A stretch of 64,000 bases of DNA from Megaustenia siamemsis (GCA_032433765.1 JAVIAB010000049.1:20170779-20234778), one strand, 5' to 3'. Shown: positions 53,801-63,689, counted from the first letter of the stretch. The notes: generated from the letters alone by a model not told the origin. Numbers and translations: made by a program.

Positions 53801-55437
53801 AAATACACAATAGCCTCTACTAGACCGTCTGACAAGACAAAAAGAGCCATATACACAATAGCCTCTAATAGACCGTCTGACAAGACGAAAAGAGCCATAT
53901 ACACAATAGCCTCTACTAGACCGTCTGACAAGACGAAAAGAGCCATATACACAATAGCCTCCACTAGACCGTCTGACAAGACGAAAAGGGCCATATACAC
54001 AATAGCCTCCACTAGACCGTCTGACAAGACGAAAGAGCCATATACACAATAGCCTCCACTAGACCGACTGACAAGACGAAAAGAGCCATATACACAATAG
54101 CCTCTACTAGACCGTCTGACAAGACGAAAAGAGCCATATACACAATAGCCTCCACTAGACCGTCTGACAAGACGAAAAGGGCCATATACACAATAGCCTC
54201 CACTAGACCGTCTGACAAGACGAAAAGAGCCATATACACAATAGCCTCCACTAGACCGACTGACAAGACGAAAAGAGCCATATACACAATAGCCTCTACT
54301 AGACCGTCTGACAAGACGAAAAGAGCCATATACACAATAGCCTCCACTAGACCGTCTGACAAGACGAAAAGAGCCATATACACAATAGCCTCCACTAGAC
54401 CGTCTGACAAGACAAAAAGTGCCATATACACAATAGCCTCTAATAGACCGTCTGACAAGACGAAAAGAGCCATATACACAATAGCCTCTACTAGACCGTC
54501 TGACAAAACGAAAAGAGCCATATACACAATAACCTCCACTAGACCGTCTGACAAGATGAAAAGAGCCATATACACAATAGCCTCTACTAGACCGTCTGAC
54601 AAGACGAAAAGAGCCATATACACAATAGCCTCCACTAGACCGTCTGACAAGACGAAAAGAGCCATATACACAATAGCCTCCACTAGACCGTCCTACAAGA
54701 CGAAAAGAGCCATATACACAATAGCCTCCACTAGACCGGCTGAGCAGACGAAAAGGGCCATATACACAATAGCCTCTACTAGACCGGCTGAGCAGACGAA
54801 AAGGGCCATATACACAATAGCCTCCACTAGACCGTCTGACAAGACGAAAAGGGCCATATACACAATAGCCTCCACTAGACCGTCTGACAAGACGAAAAGG
54901 GCCATATACACAATAGCCTCTACTAGACCGGCTGACCAGACGAAAAGGGCCATATACACAATAGCCTCCACTAGACCGTTTGACAAGACGAAAAGGGCCA
55001 TATACACAATAGCCTCCACTAGACCGTCTGACAAGACGAAAAGAGCCATATACACAATAGCCTCCACTAGACCGTCTGACAAGACGAAAAGGGCCATATA
55101 CACAATAGCCTCTACTAGACCGGCTGACCAGACGAAAAGGGCCATATACACAATAGCCTCCACTAGACCGTTTGACAAGACGAAAAGGGCCATATACACA
55201 ATAGCCTCCACTAGACCGTCTGACAAGACGAAAAGGGCCATATACACAATAGCCTCTACTAGACGGCTGACCAGACGAAAAGGGCCATATACACAATAGC
55301 CTCCACTAGACCGTTTGACAAGACGAAAAGGGCCATATACACAATAGCCTCCACTAGACCGTCTGACAAGGCGAAAAGGGCCATATACACAATAGCCTCC
55401 ACTAGACCGTTTGACAAGACGAAAAGGGCCATACATA
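53800..55437. repeat. 48-bp minisatellite from the LINE J 3' segment, 34 copies
   Basis: Units of ACACAATAGCCTCCACTAGA plus CCGTCTGACAAGACGAAAAG and AGCCATAT. Variant order repeats every four units in two places (about 53905-54290 and 54917-55110), i.e. a 192-bp higher-order unit. One unit near 54025 and one near 55262 have lost a base. The period keeps frames open, giving a 514-codon minus-strand frame (53752-55296) that is not a gene. Confidence 0.96.
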
Positions 55438-55635
55438 CAGAACATCGAAACTTATACTGGACTTTCCGTTCCAGTAACAGACACTGTTTTACAATGGTCG
55501 ATGGTTAGTTCGCTGAGGAATTATCCTTCGAATGAGAGGAGATAATAATCGCCTCCAACTTGAACAAGATAATAATAATAGGAAAAAAAGTAATAACAGT
55601 AAAAGTAATAATAGTAAAAGTAATAATAAAATAAA
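55438..55635. other. Mostly unique DNA
   Basis: Includes a short AGTAATAATAGTAAA-type repeat at 55565-55635. Nothing else recognised. Confidence 0.5.
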
Positions 55636-55826
55636 TAATCATCATCATCATTGAGTGCCGTCTCCGCATCGAAGGTTGGCTACCATGGATGCCATTCCGC
55701 TCTGTCTCTTGCTTTGACAATAAATACAGGTTGTCATAGGCTGACTTGTAAATCATTTGATGTTACTCGTTCATGTTAGTCTTGGTCTCTTGGTCTGCCT
55801 CTGCCTCTTTTACCTTGTATTTTCCC
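55636..55826 (-). mobile_element. LINE C 3' fragment
   Basis: Minus-strand copy from the ATGATGATG tail through WHPW/SQPSMRRRHS in one frame to the GKIQGKRGRGRPRD region. Cut at 55826 by a SINE1 piece. Confidence 0.83.
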
Positions 55827-55930
55827 AGATTTTACAAACCTTCGGCACATGATTTTTAAGGTAATGTGGTCGGTATTACGCCCATGCCGCTTTACTTTCC
55901 CAGAAAAAAATCCGGTACCCATTAAAGCTT
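55827..55930 (-). mobile_element. SINE1 middle fragment
   Basis: Only the body (AATGTGGTCGGTATTACGCC, CCGGTACCCATTAAAG) remains between LINE C and LINE B; both ends are missing. Confidence 0.8.
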
Positions 55931-56480
55931 TATCATCATCATCAAGCACCGGGCCTACTGGCGTAGGTGATCATGTCTCTCCACAACTTTCGATTTCGGC
56001 AGCTATTTATCATCTCTGTTGTTGACCTTCTGCCAGGCCATTCTGTTAAGCTGTCTGTTATTTTCTCTCTTTGATTCCCTCTATCTCTTCGTCCCTCAAT
56101 TTTTCCAGTTGTTACAATATATTCCAGTTGTTCTCTTCTCATTACATGGCCAAAAAATGATGATTGTTTCTTCCTAATATTGGAAATTAGCTCTCTTTTT
56201 GCTTTGACCCGTCTCAGAACATCTTCATTTCTCTTCTTAGTTGTCCATGGCACTCTCAACATTCTTCTGTAAAACCACATTTCTACAGACTCCAGTGATT
56301 TTCTTGTCTGTTGTCCTATTGTCCACGATTCGCATCCATAAGTTAAGACTGGCTCTACATACCATTTAAGAACTCTTTTTCTTGTTTCTATTGTCAAAAA
56401 TGGATTGCATAGTATCTTTCTCATTTTTTTGGAAAGCTGCTTTTGCCAGAGCCATTCTGCATCTCACCTCTTTTGTGGTT
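55931..56480 (-). mobile_element. LINE B with intact 160-codon C-terminus
   Basis: Minus-strand copy open from 56424 to 55942: RKILCNPFLTIETRKRVLK, YGCESWTIGQQTRKSLESV, WFYRRMLRVPWTTKKRNED, RKKQSSFFGHVMRREQLEY, GKIEGRRDRGNQREK and CRNRKLWRDMITYASRPGA, with TGA as the first tail unit. It is the best-preserved LINE B frame here, although the YADD region is absent. Confidence 0.93.
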
Positions 56481-56484
56481 TATA

Positions 56485-56552
56485 CAGCTTTATAAAAAGG
56501 GACAAATAAAAATATTTAACGTTTCGGTCTACATACGGCCTTTTTTTCAGAA
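56485..56552 (-). mobile_element. R4 scrap
   Basis: Minus strand reads GGCCGTATGTAGACCGAAAC then GTTAAATATTTTTATTTG and CCCTTTTTATAAAGCTGTA, matching 24960-25012. Confidence 0.6.
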
Positions 56553-56559
56553 TTTAAGA

Positions 56560-57018
56560 TTGACTCTATTCCGTGCTTTGGAGAAATAAATCTTATGCTA
56601 GAAATGGCGTTTTCCTTTTTGCTATAATTGCTATCTTATCGCTTTATCTCATTATTCTTTGTAGTATTAGTTTTATTACTGCAGAGCATGTAGAAAACAA
56701 AGTTTATGAGAAAATTGATGTTGAGTTTGGGCTTGATGGTGAAATTTCACATTTGTGAATGGTCTATAGTTAAGAACACATCTTTATGTTAATCACATTT
56801 TGTGATAAATTACAGGGAAATAACCAATAACATTCTTCAGCATTAACTTCAGGGTTGATTACTTCCCTTCTCTTCGTTGATTTGTGTGAAAAATAAGCAA
56901 TAAATTTCTCTCTATTTTCCATACATACGATGTGCGTTCTACGTCACTGTGGGATATGTAACGTTGGGATAACCAGAATAGTCTTAAGATAAGGAGGGCG
57001 AGATGAAGATTTTGATAA
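56560..57018. other. Unique DNA with a small hydrophobic frame
   Basis: A frame at 56573-56758 encodes a hydrophobic stretch (FLFAIIAILSLYLIILC) then HVENKVYEKIDVEFG. It has no ATG at its start and no splice context that keeps frame, so I do not call a gene. Confidence 0.35.
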
Positions 57019-57020
57019 TG

Positions 57021-57358
57021 AAAGGTAAAGATAATGTACGAGATTTTAATCAGTGTAAGTTTTCATCCATATGTGCTCGGGGGGGGGGGGGGGGGGGGGG
57101 GGCTATCCAGAAGTGTTCGGAGACTTCTGAATAGTTTCACCTCAAGCATCGAAACTCACGAAGCGAGGCGGGATTCCTCACCTTCCCAGAGTGCTACCCT
57201 GGTACCCATTTCTGCTAGCGGCCGGGTCGACCATAGAGGTAATTTTTTTTCCCAACCATGAGTATAACTCACGCTACTTCCAACGGGAATCGAACACGGG
57301 TTGTCCGAACGTGGGTAGCCCAGTCGGGTGGTTCTCAGAATTAGGCTACCGAGGCCTC
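57021..57358 (-). mobile_element. SINE2 with expanded G run
   Basis: Minus-strand copy: A box at the right edge (plus-strand TTAGGCTACCGAGGCC) and B box at plus-strand GGGAATCGAACACGG. At 57078-57102 a run of 25 G replaces the short CGGCCG of other copies. Confidence 0.9.
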
Positions 57359-57664
57359 CCCCATTTTCGATGGCGCTCGAGATTAATCTGCAGCCTTGGT
57401 GTGACCGCCGGATTTTCGATTCACGAGGGATGTTATCTGCATAGACGGGTAGACGGGATTCGTAAACCCTGGCTGGCAACCCGTCTAGAAGAAAGGAAAC
57501 TTCGACCACAAAACCCTCCACTGCCTTGTGGACTAGATTCTAGTTAGAATCGAAGGTTATGGGAGTACACCCAGAGTAAAAATCTGGAGGGAGGGACCCT
57601 AAGGCAGTAGACGGCGTTAACCGTCTTTCTGGCATCCCCTGCACCTTCTTTCAATTCCGAACGT
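57359..57664. other. Unclassified dispersed sequence
   Basis: GC-richer sequence with CCCTGGCTGGCAACCCGTCT and CTCCACTGCCTTGTGG. The phrase CCACTGCCTTGTGG recurs near 59432, so part belongs to a repeat. A 121-codon minus-strand frame crosses it and SINE2 without a known domain. Confidence 0.45.
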
Positions 57665-57885
57665 ATGGACTTTGTCGCCTCTGTTGCTGTTATGTTTCCG
57701 AGTGTTTCTAATATTCTATCGATCTATCTTTTTCGTGATCGACCCTTGGGTCTGGTGTTCTCACAACGTTTGTTGAAGGCTCGTTGAGTTGTGTTTTTAT
57801 CTTTCTGCCTTGTCACGCGGCCAAACCATTTTATCTGTTCTTTCCTTATATATTCTATGGCGGGGGCTATTCTTAGCTTTGTAAT
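57665..57885 (-). mobile_element. LINE D internal fragment
   Basis: Minus-strand piece: KLRIAPAIEYIRKEQIKWF, GRVTRQKDKNTTQRAFNKR and CENTRPKGRSRKR. Both ends are missing. Confidence 0.88.
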
Positions 57886-57887
57886 GT

Positions 57888-58030
57888 GGATTTGTTTAAA
57901 AAAAATGGGATGAATTGGGTGGAAGGAACAGAAGATTAACAAGGAATTCTGAATCAGCTGAAAATGAAAAATAAATATCTCCTTAAAAACAAATCGAACA
58001 AGACAATCTGAAATGTTTATATAAAAAGAC
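57888..58030 (+). mobile_element. LINE C-like decayed fragment
   Basis: Plus-strand reading MWICLKK, IGWKEQKINKEFLNQLKMK then frame loss. Matches the WIYRRIGRIGWKE-KQLKMKREL region of LINE C. Confidence 0.65.
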
Positions 58031-58042
58031 ACACTATCTTCT

Positions 58043-58405
58043 TTAGCGGTAAAGGTAAAGTACGAGACTTGAACCGGCGTCTCAGCACGCGAGTTTATAC
58101 CCATATGTGCTCGGCCGCCTATCCAGAAATGTTCAGATATTTCTGTATAGTGTTGCCTCAATCATCGAAACTCATATGCGAGGCGACATTCCTCACCTTC
58201 CCAGGGTAATACCCTGGTACCCATTTCTGCCAATGGCTGTATCGACCGTAGGGGTATTTTTTTTTTCCCAACCACTAGTAACCGAGTCAAACTGCTCCCA
58301 GCGGGAATCGAAGACAAACTGCTCCCAGCGGGAATCGAACACGGGTTGTCCGAACGTCGGTAGTCCAGTCGGGTGGTTTACCCAACTAGGCTACAGAGGC
58401 CCCCA
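58043..58405 (-). mobile_element. SINE2 with duplicated B-box region
   Basis: Minus-strand copy. On the plus strand AAACTGCTCCCAGCGGGAAT plus CGAA occurs twice in tandem near 58288-58340, so the B box is duplicated. The 3' end GGTAAAGGTAAAGTACGAGA matches the shared SINE terminus. Confidence 0.9.
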
Positions 58406-58505
58406 AATTAGTGGAAAAATTCAAGAAGAGGCAGACAACGAGGCAAAGACAGACACAGTGGGTTGATAACATTAAGAGGTTGATAAGGAAACCTGATACA
58501 GCGGG
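58406..58505 (+). mobile_element. LINE L scrap, left half
   Basis: Can be read QRQTQWVDNIKRLIRKPDT, similar in style to the WTSNIKRW region of LINE C but distinct. Two SINE1 copies follow. Confidence 0.5.
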
Positions 58506-58507
58506 TA

Positions 58508-58741
58508 AATGTAAAGAGCCCCGTCACGTATAGAAAATGTGGTGTTAGTGACCATAATTTTTATAGACTATGCACTTATTGGAGCAAGGTGGTCAGTAAT
58601 ACGCCCGTACGGGTTTTCTTTAGCAGAAAAAAATCCGACCCATTTAAGTCTGGGTGAACCTGGAAGCCATGGATTAGAATCGACACTGACGTCTTGTCCT
58701 TAAAGTCCAGTTCACTAACCAGTGCGCCGTCACTGCTCCCA
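58508..58741 (-). mobile_element. SINE1, diverged copy
   Basis: Minus-strand copy lacking the 3' hairpin core (CCGTCACGTATAG) and with a damaged A box (AACCAGTGCGCCGTC on the plus strand). Confidence 0.82.
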
Positions 58742-58753
58742 ATACAAGGTGTA

Positions 58754-59022
58754 AGTAAAGAAAGTAAAGAGCCCCTGTCACGCCAAGTGGCGTATAGGAA
58801 ATATGGTGTTAGTGACCATACATTTGTACAGACCTTCGGCACATGATTATTTTTTGGCGGGTAATGTGGTCGGTATTACGCCCGCACCGCATTACTTTCC
58901 CAGAAAAAAAATCCGGTACCCATTTAAGGCTGGGTGAACCCGGAAGCCGTCGGTCAGGATCGAACCCAACCTCTTGTCTTTAGTAGTCCAGTTCACTAAC
59001 CAGCGAGCTATCCCTGCTCCTA
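58754..59022 (-). mobile_element. SINE1, full length, next to another SINE1
   Basis: Minus-strand copy with an intact 3' hairpin (CGCCAAGTGGCGTATAG at 58782). AATACAAGGTGTA (58741) and AATACAGTGTGTA (59024) flank it as an imperfect 13-bp target duplication. Confidence 0.9.
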
Positions 59023-59044
59023 ATACAGTGTGTACCAATAAGGC

Positions 59045-59110
59045 AAAAAAACATATTGCGATGAAACTACATCGTGGCCTACTTTCGATGTGGAGACGGG
59101 CACAATATGG
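59045..59110 (+). mobile_element. LINE 3'-end scrap (LINE C/L type)
   Basis: GTGGCCTACTTTCGATGTGG and AGACGGGCACAATATG resemble the VANLRCGDGTQ codons ending LINE C. It could be the other half of LINE L at 58406. Confidence 0.5.
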
Positions 59111-59261
59111 CAATGGTGGTTTTACAATTGATGTTTAAGAGAAGCATATATATAACATACAAGATGACTGAAAATGATTTAAACAGGTTATGGTTTAAAG
59201 TCACATAACTCTGTCAAACAATGTACAAATTATTTCAGAGTTATCGAGTTGCTATCAATGA

Positions 59262-59312
59262 ACAATGATGACACGAGTTGTCCTCACCAACACAGTTATT
59301 CTTTCTGGGGAT
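59262..59312. repeat. R6 short repeat, first copy
   Basis: GAGTTGTCCTCACCAACACA plus GTTATTCTTTCTGGGG recurs at about 62005-62052 with few changes. Identity unknown. Confidence 0.6.
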
Positions 59313-59539
59313 TTTTTTATTTTATTATGTGTGAAGCAGTAAACAGTACAACCTGTGGCTGCCCTGCTGCCTTGCAGGTAAGCTCGGGAGAGTAAAAGGC
59401 TAAGGGAGGGTACCCGAGGTAAAACAACCCCACTGCCTTGTGGGTGAGACTTTTTAGTCAAAGGCTAGCGGAGCCAACCGTAAACAAACCGACAGAAAGC
59501 AACAGAAAACCACCGTCGTAATTTCTTTGTACAATCATG

Positions 59540-60345
59540 AATCGCCACAATAATCTAAGATATGCTGATGATACAGTCTTAATCGCTAAGAGTGAAAATG
59601 AGTTACAAGAAATGTTAGACATTATAGTGAAAGAAAGCAAAAATAAAATACTCAGCCTTAATAGCAAAAGGACAGAGGTAATGGTAACAACAAAGAAAAA
59701 GACATCACCTCAGTGCAAAATAAAGACAAGTGGAACAATATTAAAACAGGTAAATGAATTTAAATATTTGGGAACTTTGTTAACCTCAGACAGAAGATGT
59801 ACAAAAGATGTGAGATGCAGAATGGCTCAGGCAAACGCAGCTTTCCAAAAAAATTAGGAAGATACTATGCAATCCATTTTTGACATTAGAAACAAGAAAA
59901 AGAGGTCTTAAATGTTATGTTGAGCCAGTCTTAACATATGGATGCAAATCATGGACACAGGACAACAGCCAAGAAAATCACTGGAGTCTGTAGGAATGTG
60001 GTTTTACAGAAGAATGTTGAGAGTACCATGGACAGCTAAGAAGAGTAATGAAGATGATCAGAGAGAGATCAAAGCAAAAAGAGAGCTAATTTCCAATATT
60101 AGGAAGAGAAAATCATCATTTTTTGGCCATGTAATGAGAAGAGAACAGCTGGAATATATTGTAACAACTGGACAATTTGAGGGACGAAGAGATAGAGGGA
60201 AGCAAAGAGAAAAGATACCAGACAGCTTAAGAGAATGGCTTGGCAGAAGGTCAACAACAGAAATGATAAATAGCTGCCGAGATCGAAAGTTGTGGGGAAA
60301 CATGATCACCTACGCCAGTAGGCCCGGTACTTGATGATGTGTGTG
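59540..60345 (+). mobile_element. LINE B, longest copy, with YADD
   Basis: Plus-strand remnant. NNLRYADDTVLIAKSENEL is encoded at 59550-59605 (YADD at 59561-59572). It continues KQVNEFKYLGTLLTSDRRC in the frame to 59857, where a TAG ends it. From 59942 the frame reads RKSLESVGMWFYRRMLRVP, SSFFGHVMRREQLEYIVTT, SLREWLGRRSTTEMINSC and KLWGNMITYASRPGT. The stop is the first TGA of the tail. Two to three breaks separate the halves. Confidence 0.93.
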
Positions 60346-60436
60346 ATTACATTCAACTCTTTCAGTACGGACGGTTTTATCAACTTAGCGGTAGAGAATT
60401 TAGAGGCAACATTTTTCTTGGTTTTAATGTTTATAT

Positions 60437-60865
60437 TTAAAAATGGTAGGAACAAAACCCTGCCAAGAATATATAGAACAACAAGAACTCAAATTGTGGG
60501 GCCACGTAGTCAAAATGAATCCTTACCAATCACCCTAAAGTGCGTTCTTCTCGAGAATGCATGGAAAATGACCAGAAGACGATGATAGATAGATGCAGTG
60601 ACAGAGACATGTAACAACAAAGGAAAATCACTAATTCAGACAGTTCGAGCAGCTCAAGAACGACACATGATATAAACCACGACACCTTTTAGGTATCAGT
60701 GAGAAAGAGAAAAGAAAAAGATGGATAGATTCAGTGATAGAGCCATGTAACAACAAAGGAAAATCACTAATTCAGACAGTTCGAGCAGCTCAAGAACGAC
60801 AAATGATATAAACCACGACACCTTTTAGGTATCAGTGAAAAGGAGAAAAGAAGAAGCAGAAGAAT
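60437..60865 (+). mobile_element. LINE M C-terminal fragment with 136-bp terminal duplication
   Basis: Plus-strand reading QEYIEQQELKLWGHVVKMN, then the WIDSVIEPCNNKGKSLIQT region. The segment with ACAACAAAGGAAAATCACTA occurs twice (60613 and 60749), a 136-bp tandem duplication covering the last codons. Only copy of this lineage seen. Confidence 0.75.
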
Positions 60866-60871
60866 GTTTAT

Positions 60872-61108
60872 ATTTATCTAATAGTAAATAAAGTAAAGTA
60901 ACTCCCGTCACGCCAAGTGGCGTATAGGAAATATGATGTTAGTAACCATGATTTTTGGGGTAATGTGGTCGTGCCACTTTACTTTCCCAGAAAAAAATCC
61001 AGTACCCATTTAAGGCTGGGTGAACCCGGCAGCCGTCGATCAGGATCGAATTCAACCTCTTGTCATTTGCAGTCCAGTTCACTAACCACTGAGCTATCGT
61101 GGCTCCCT
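60872..61108 (-). mobile_element. SINE1 with probable target duplication
   Basis: Minus-strand copy with the 3' hairpin at 60909-60930 and the A box near 61083-61097. A deletion removes CGGTATTACGCC. ATGTTTAT occurs at 60864-60871 and 61109-61116. Confidence 0.88.
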
Positions 61109-61116
61109 ATGTTTAT

Positions 61117-61324
61117 GTAATACTTAACGTATATCATATATTAATTTTTAGATAATTAAACAAGGAATTATATTTCACCAATAGCAAGATGATATAAGGC
61201 ATACAAAAAGAATATGGTTTAATGACAGTTTACACTAATCAAATTGAGAGTGACGCACTGTGCGGCTGAACGTACATGACCCAAATCGGAGTGACGCATG
61301 GTGCGTCGAAACGTACAGACAGAT
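61117..61324. other. Unique DNA with a repeated hairpin motif
   Basis: AGTGACGCACTGTGCGGCTG and AGTGACGCATGGTGCGTCGA are direct repeats about 45 bp apart; each can fold (GACGCA with TGCGTC) and the second is followed by AACGTAC. Confidence 0.5.
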
Positions 61325-61414
61325 TTAATGTCCATGTTTCTTCTCCATATACTTATATTGAACAGACTTATTGTCACATTAATATGCTCTATTTTATATT
61401 TAGTCTTCGTCGAT
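61325..61414 (-). mobile_element. LINE K scrap
   Basis: The minus strand reads LFNISIYGEETWT-like codons. A second copy is at 62080. The YGEETWT phrase belongs to the same region as YGAETWT of LINE C. Confidence 0.5.
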
Positions 61415-61851
61415 AGAAGTGAGTAAGAGAGTTACTCGATGCCATATAGAGCCAATTCTGACATATGGAAGCGAATCATGGACAGTAGACAAACAAATAA
61501 AAAACGATTAGAGGCCACAGAGATGGGATTTCTCAGAAGAATGTTGAAAGTTCCCTGGACAGCTATAAAGGCCAATGAGGAAGTTCTCAAAGAGGCCAAC
61601 ACAAAAAGGCAGCTCCTGAAAAACAACAGAAAGAAGCAATCAACATTTTTCGGGCACATCATGAGAAGATGAAAGTACAAAAAATACGGCAAAATACGGG
61701 GAAAGTGATATCGCGGGCGACGAAGAGAGAAAATATTAGACAGCTTGGTGTCATGGCATGGAAAACAGTCAACAACAGAACTGATACGATGCACTGTAGA
61801 TGATAAAAGATTATAGAGGGACATGATCGCATACGTCAACCGGTATGGCAC

Positions 61852-61852
<1 letters not shown>
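61415..61852 (+). mobile_element. LINE A fragment
   Basis: Plus-strand remnant. 61439-61672 reads RLEATEMGFLRRMLKVPWT, KANEEVLKEANTKRQLLKN and RKKQSTFFGHIMRR, then TGA. The KHGKQSTTELIRC region follows in another frame. Its tail is the long (GAT)n next to it. Confidence 0.9.
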
Positions 61853-61885
<33 letters not shown>

Positions 61886-61916
61886 CGATGATGATGATGA
61901 TGATGATGATGATGAC

Positions 61917-61954
<38 letters not shown>

Positions 61955-61961
61955 CGATGAC

Positions 61962-61994
<33 letters not shown>

Positions 61995-61996
61995 CA
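61853..61996. repeat. (GAT)n array, expanded LINE A tail
   Basis: About 48 trinucleotide units with scattered GAC variants, beginning exactly at the TGA stop of LINE A. Confidence 0.95.
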
Positions 61997-62004
61997 ATTA
62001 TTAA

Positions 62005-62170
62005 AGATGATATGAGTTGTCTTCACCAACACAGCTATTCTTTCTGGGGCTTTTTTTTAAATTATGCATGATTATATTTTATGTCCATGTTTCTTCTCCA
62101 TACACGTATATTGAACAGTGTCATTGATACATGTAATATATTCTACTTTATATTTGGTGTCTTTAAATAC
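62005..62170 (-). mobile_element. R6 second copy and LINE K scrap
   Basis: AGTTGTCTTCACCAACACAG matches 59262, and GTCCATGTTTCTTCTCCATA plus TATTGAACAG matches 61331. Pieces seem shuffled between the three sites. Confidence 0.5.
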
Positions 62171-62665
62171 AAGTTGTCACCGTGCGCTTATTGATCCGTT
62201 CTCCTGTCGCACCAGGAGAGATAACTGTTTTAAAAAAACATTGTGAAATTGTTAAATTGACATCTTAACATCGTTTAATTTTGAAAAAAGAAATGAAAAG
62301 AATACAAGCTAGAAACTATAACAATCGTTGTGCTATTGCTACAGAAACATAAAATTGACTGTAAACATTTTATAAATAGTTTAACGACAATATAATATAT
62401 ATAAATATATATATATATGGAGTTTCGTTTCATTCAAATTATATAAATACAACTAAAGGTCACAGTACAAAGGGAGAAAATCTCTCCAGGGAGATAAGCT
62501 GAAATAATATTTCTAATTAAATTCTACTTCATGTACTTACCCCGTCATTGTTGATTTGTTAATGTAATCAATTTTCTTTAATGATTGAATTTAAGAACAT
62601 GTTTCGTTATGTTGAATATGCTTCTCGTCAATCCTCTAATTAAATGATCTCACATACATGCATCA
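62171..62665. other. No recognised feature
   Basis: AT-rich unique-looking sequence; a short (AT)n at 62394-62417. Confidence 0.55.
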
Positions 62666-62667
62666 CA

Positions 62668-63200
62668 TTATCATCATCATCATGTGCCTTCTCCGCAACG
62701 AATGTTGGCTACCATGGATCGCCATTCTACTCTGTTTCTTGCTTTGATGGTGCAGGCTGTCATAGATTGACTTGACCATCTTTTGATGTTACTCGTCCAT
62801 GTTAGTCTTGGTCTGCCTTTGCCTCTTTTACCTTGTATTTTTCCTTCCAATATTACTTTTAGTAGGCTGTTGTGTCTTTTAACATGCCCAAAAAATTTTA
62901 TTTGTCTTGTCTTAATTGTATTTAGTAGTTCTCTTTTTATTTTAAGTTGTTTTATAACTTTATCGTTTGTTATCTTTTGTTTCCATCCAATTCTACCTAT
63001 TCTTCTATAAATCCACATTTCAAAGGCTTCAATTTTCTGTCTCTATTTTCTTGTCTAATGTCCATGTTTCTGCACCATACAGGAATATTGAGAAGATGTA
63101 ACATTTTGCCATTCTTAGTTTCAGCCCTGTTGATATTTGTTTTGTTGTTAGTATATTTTTCATGGCATTAAAATTACTTTTTGCCATACCTATTTTTTTT
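62668..63200 (-). mobile_element. LINE C with intact C-terminal frame
   Basis: Minus-strand copy open from 63018 to 62680: MWIYRRIGRIGWKQKITND, KRELLNTIKTRQIKFFGH, VKRHNSLLKVILEGKIQGK and RNRVEWRSMVANIRCGEGT. Upstream CMVQKHGH/GAETWT is frameshifted. The tail is short (ATG)n. Confidence 0.92.
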
Positions 63201-63685
63201 TATTTCATCACATTATAAAAATTCATAATCCCACGTCATATGAAATAGTCACATTAAAAAAAAAAATATTAAAAAAACAACATCGATGAACAAAAGTATC
63301 ATTCATATACATTCACATATAATTCAATTCGTAATTCATATTATAAATAGTTATTATTTGTAGGCACATTACGAAAGTGATGTTTGATGTTCAAACATCT
63401 GAACAGACATCATTAAACGTGCACAATGTTGAAATATGAAGGCAATCTTCACTCGACTAATATGGACATCGTTATGAACATACACAATATGTCAAGGTTA
63501 TGATTTTAGGACTTCACACTTCTGCTTGTATTCAAACTTAATTTATATATGCCACAAAGTATAACAGTTCGAAGGAAGTAGAAGAAAATAATTGATTCTT
63601 GTAATGTTAAGGGGACATATGTCATTTGCCCTGAGGTAATAGAGCACTGTTTTTGTAACTCTTTAATTTAACAGTAATTTTTGAT
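63201..63685. other. No recognised feature
   Basis: AT-rich sequence without repeat partner in the window. Confidence 0.55.
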
Positions 63686-63689
63686 CGTC

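Noticed and set aside
53752..55296. 514-codon minus-strand reading frame
   Set aside because: It lies in a 48-bp tandem array whose period is a multiple of three, so several frames remain open. No start context, domain or non-repeat sequence.
56573..56758. 61-codon frame with a transmembrane-like stretch
   Set aside because: No ATG at its start, and the nearby TTTTTTTCAG acceptor-like site leads into a different frame. Kept only as a note.
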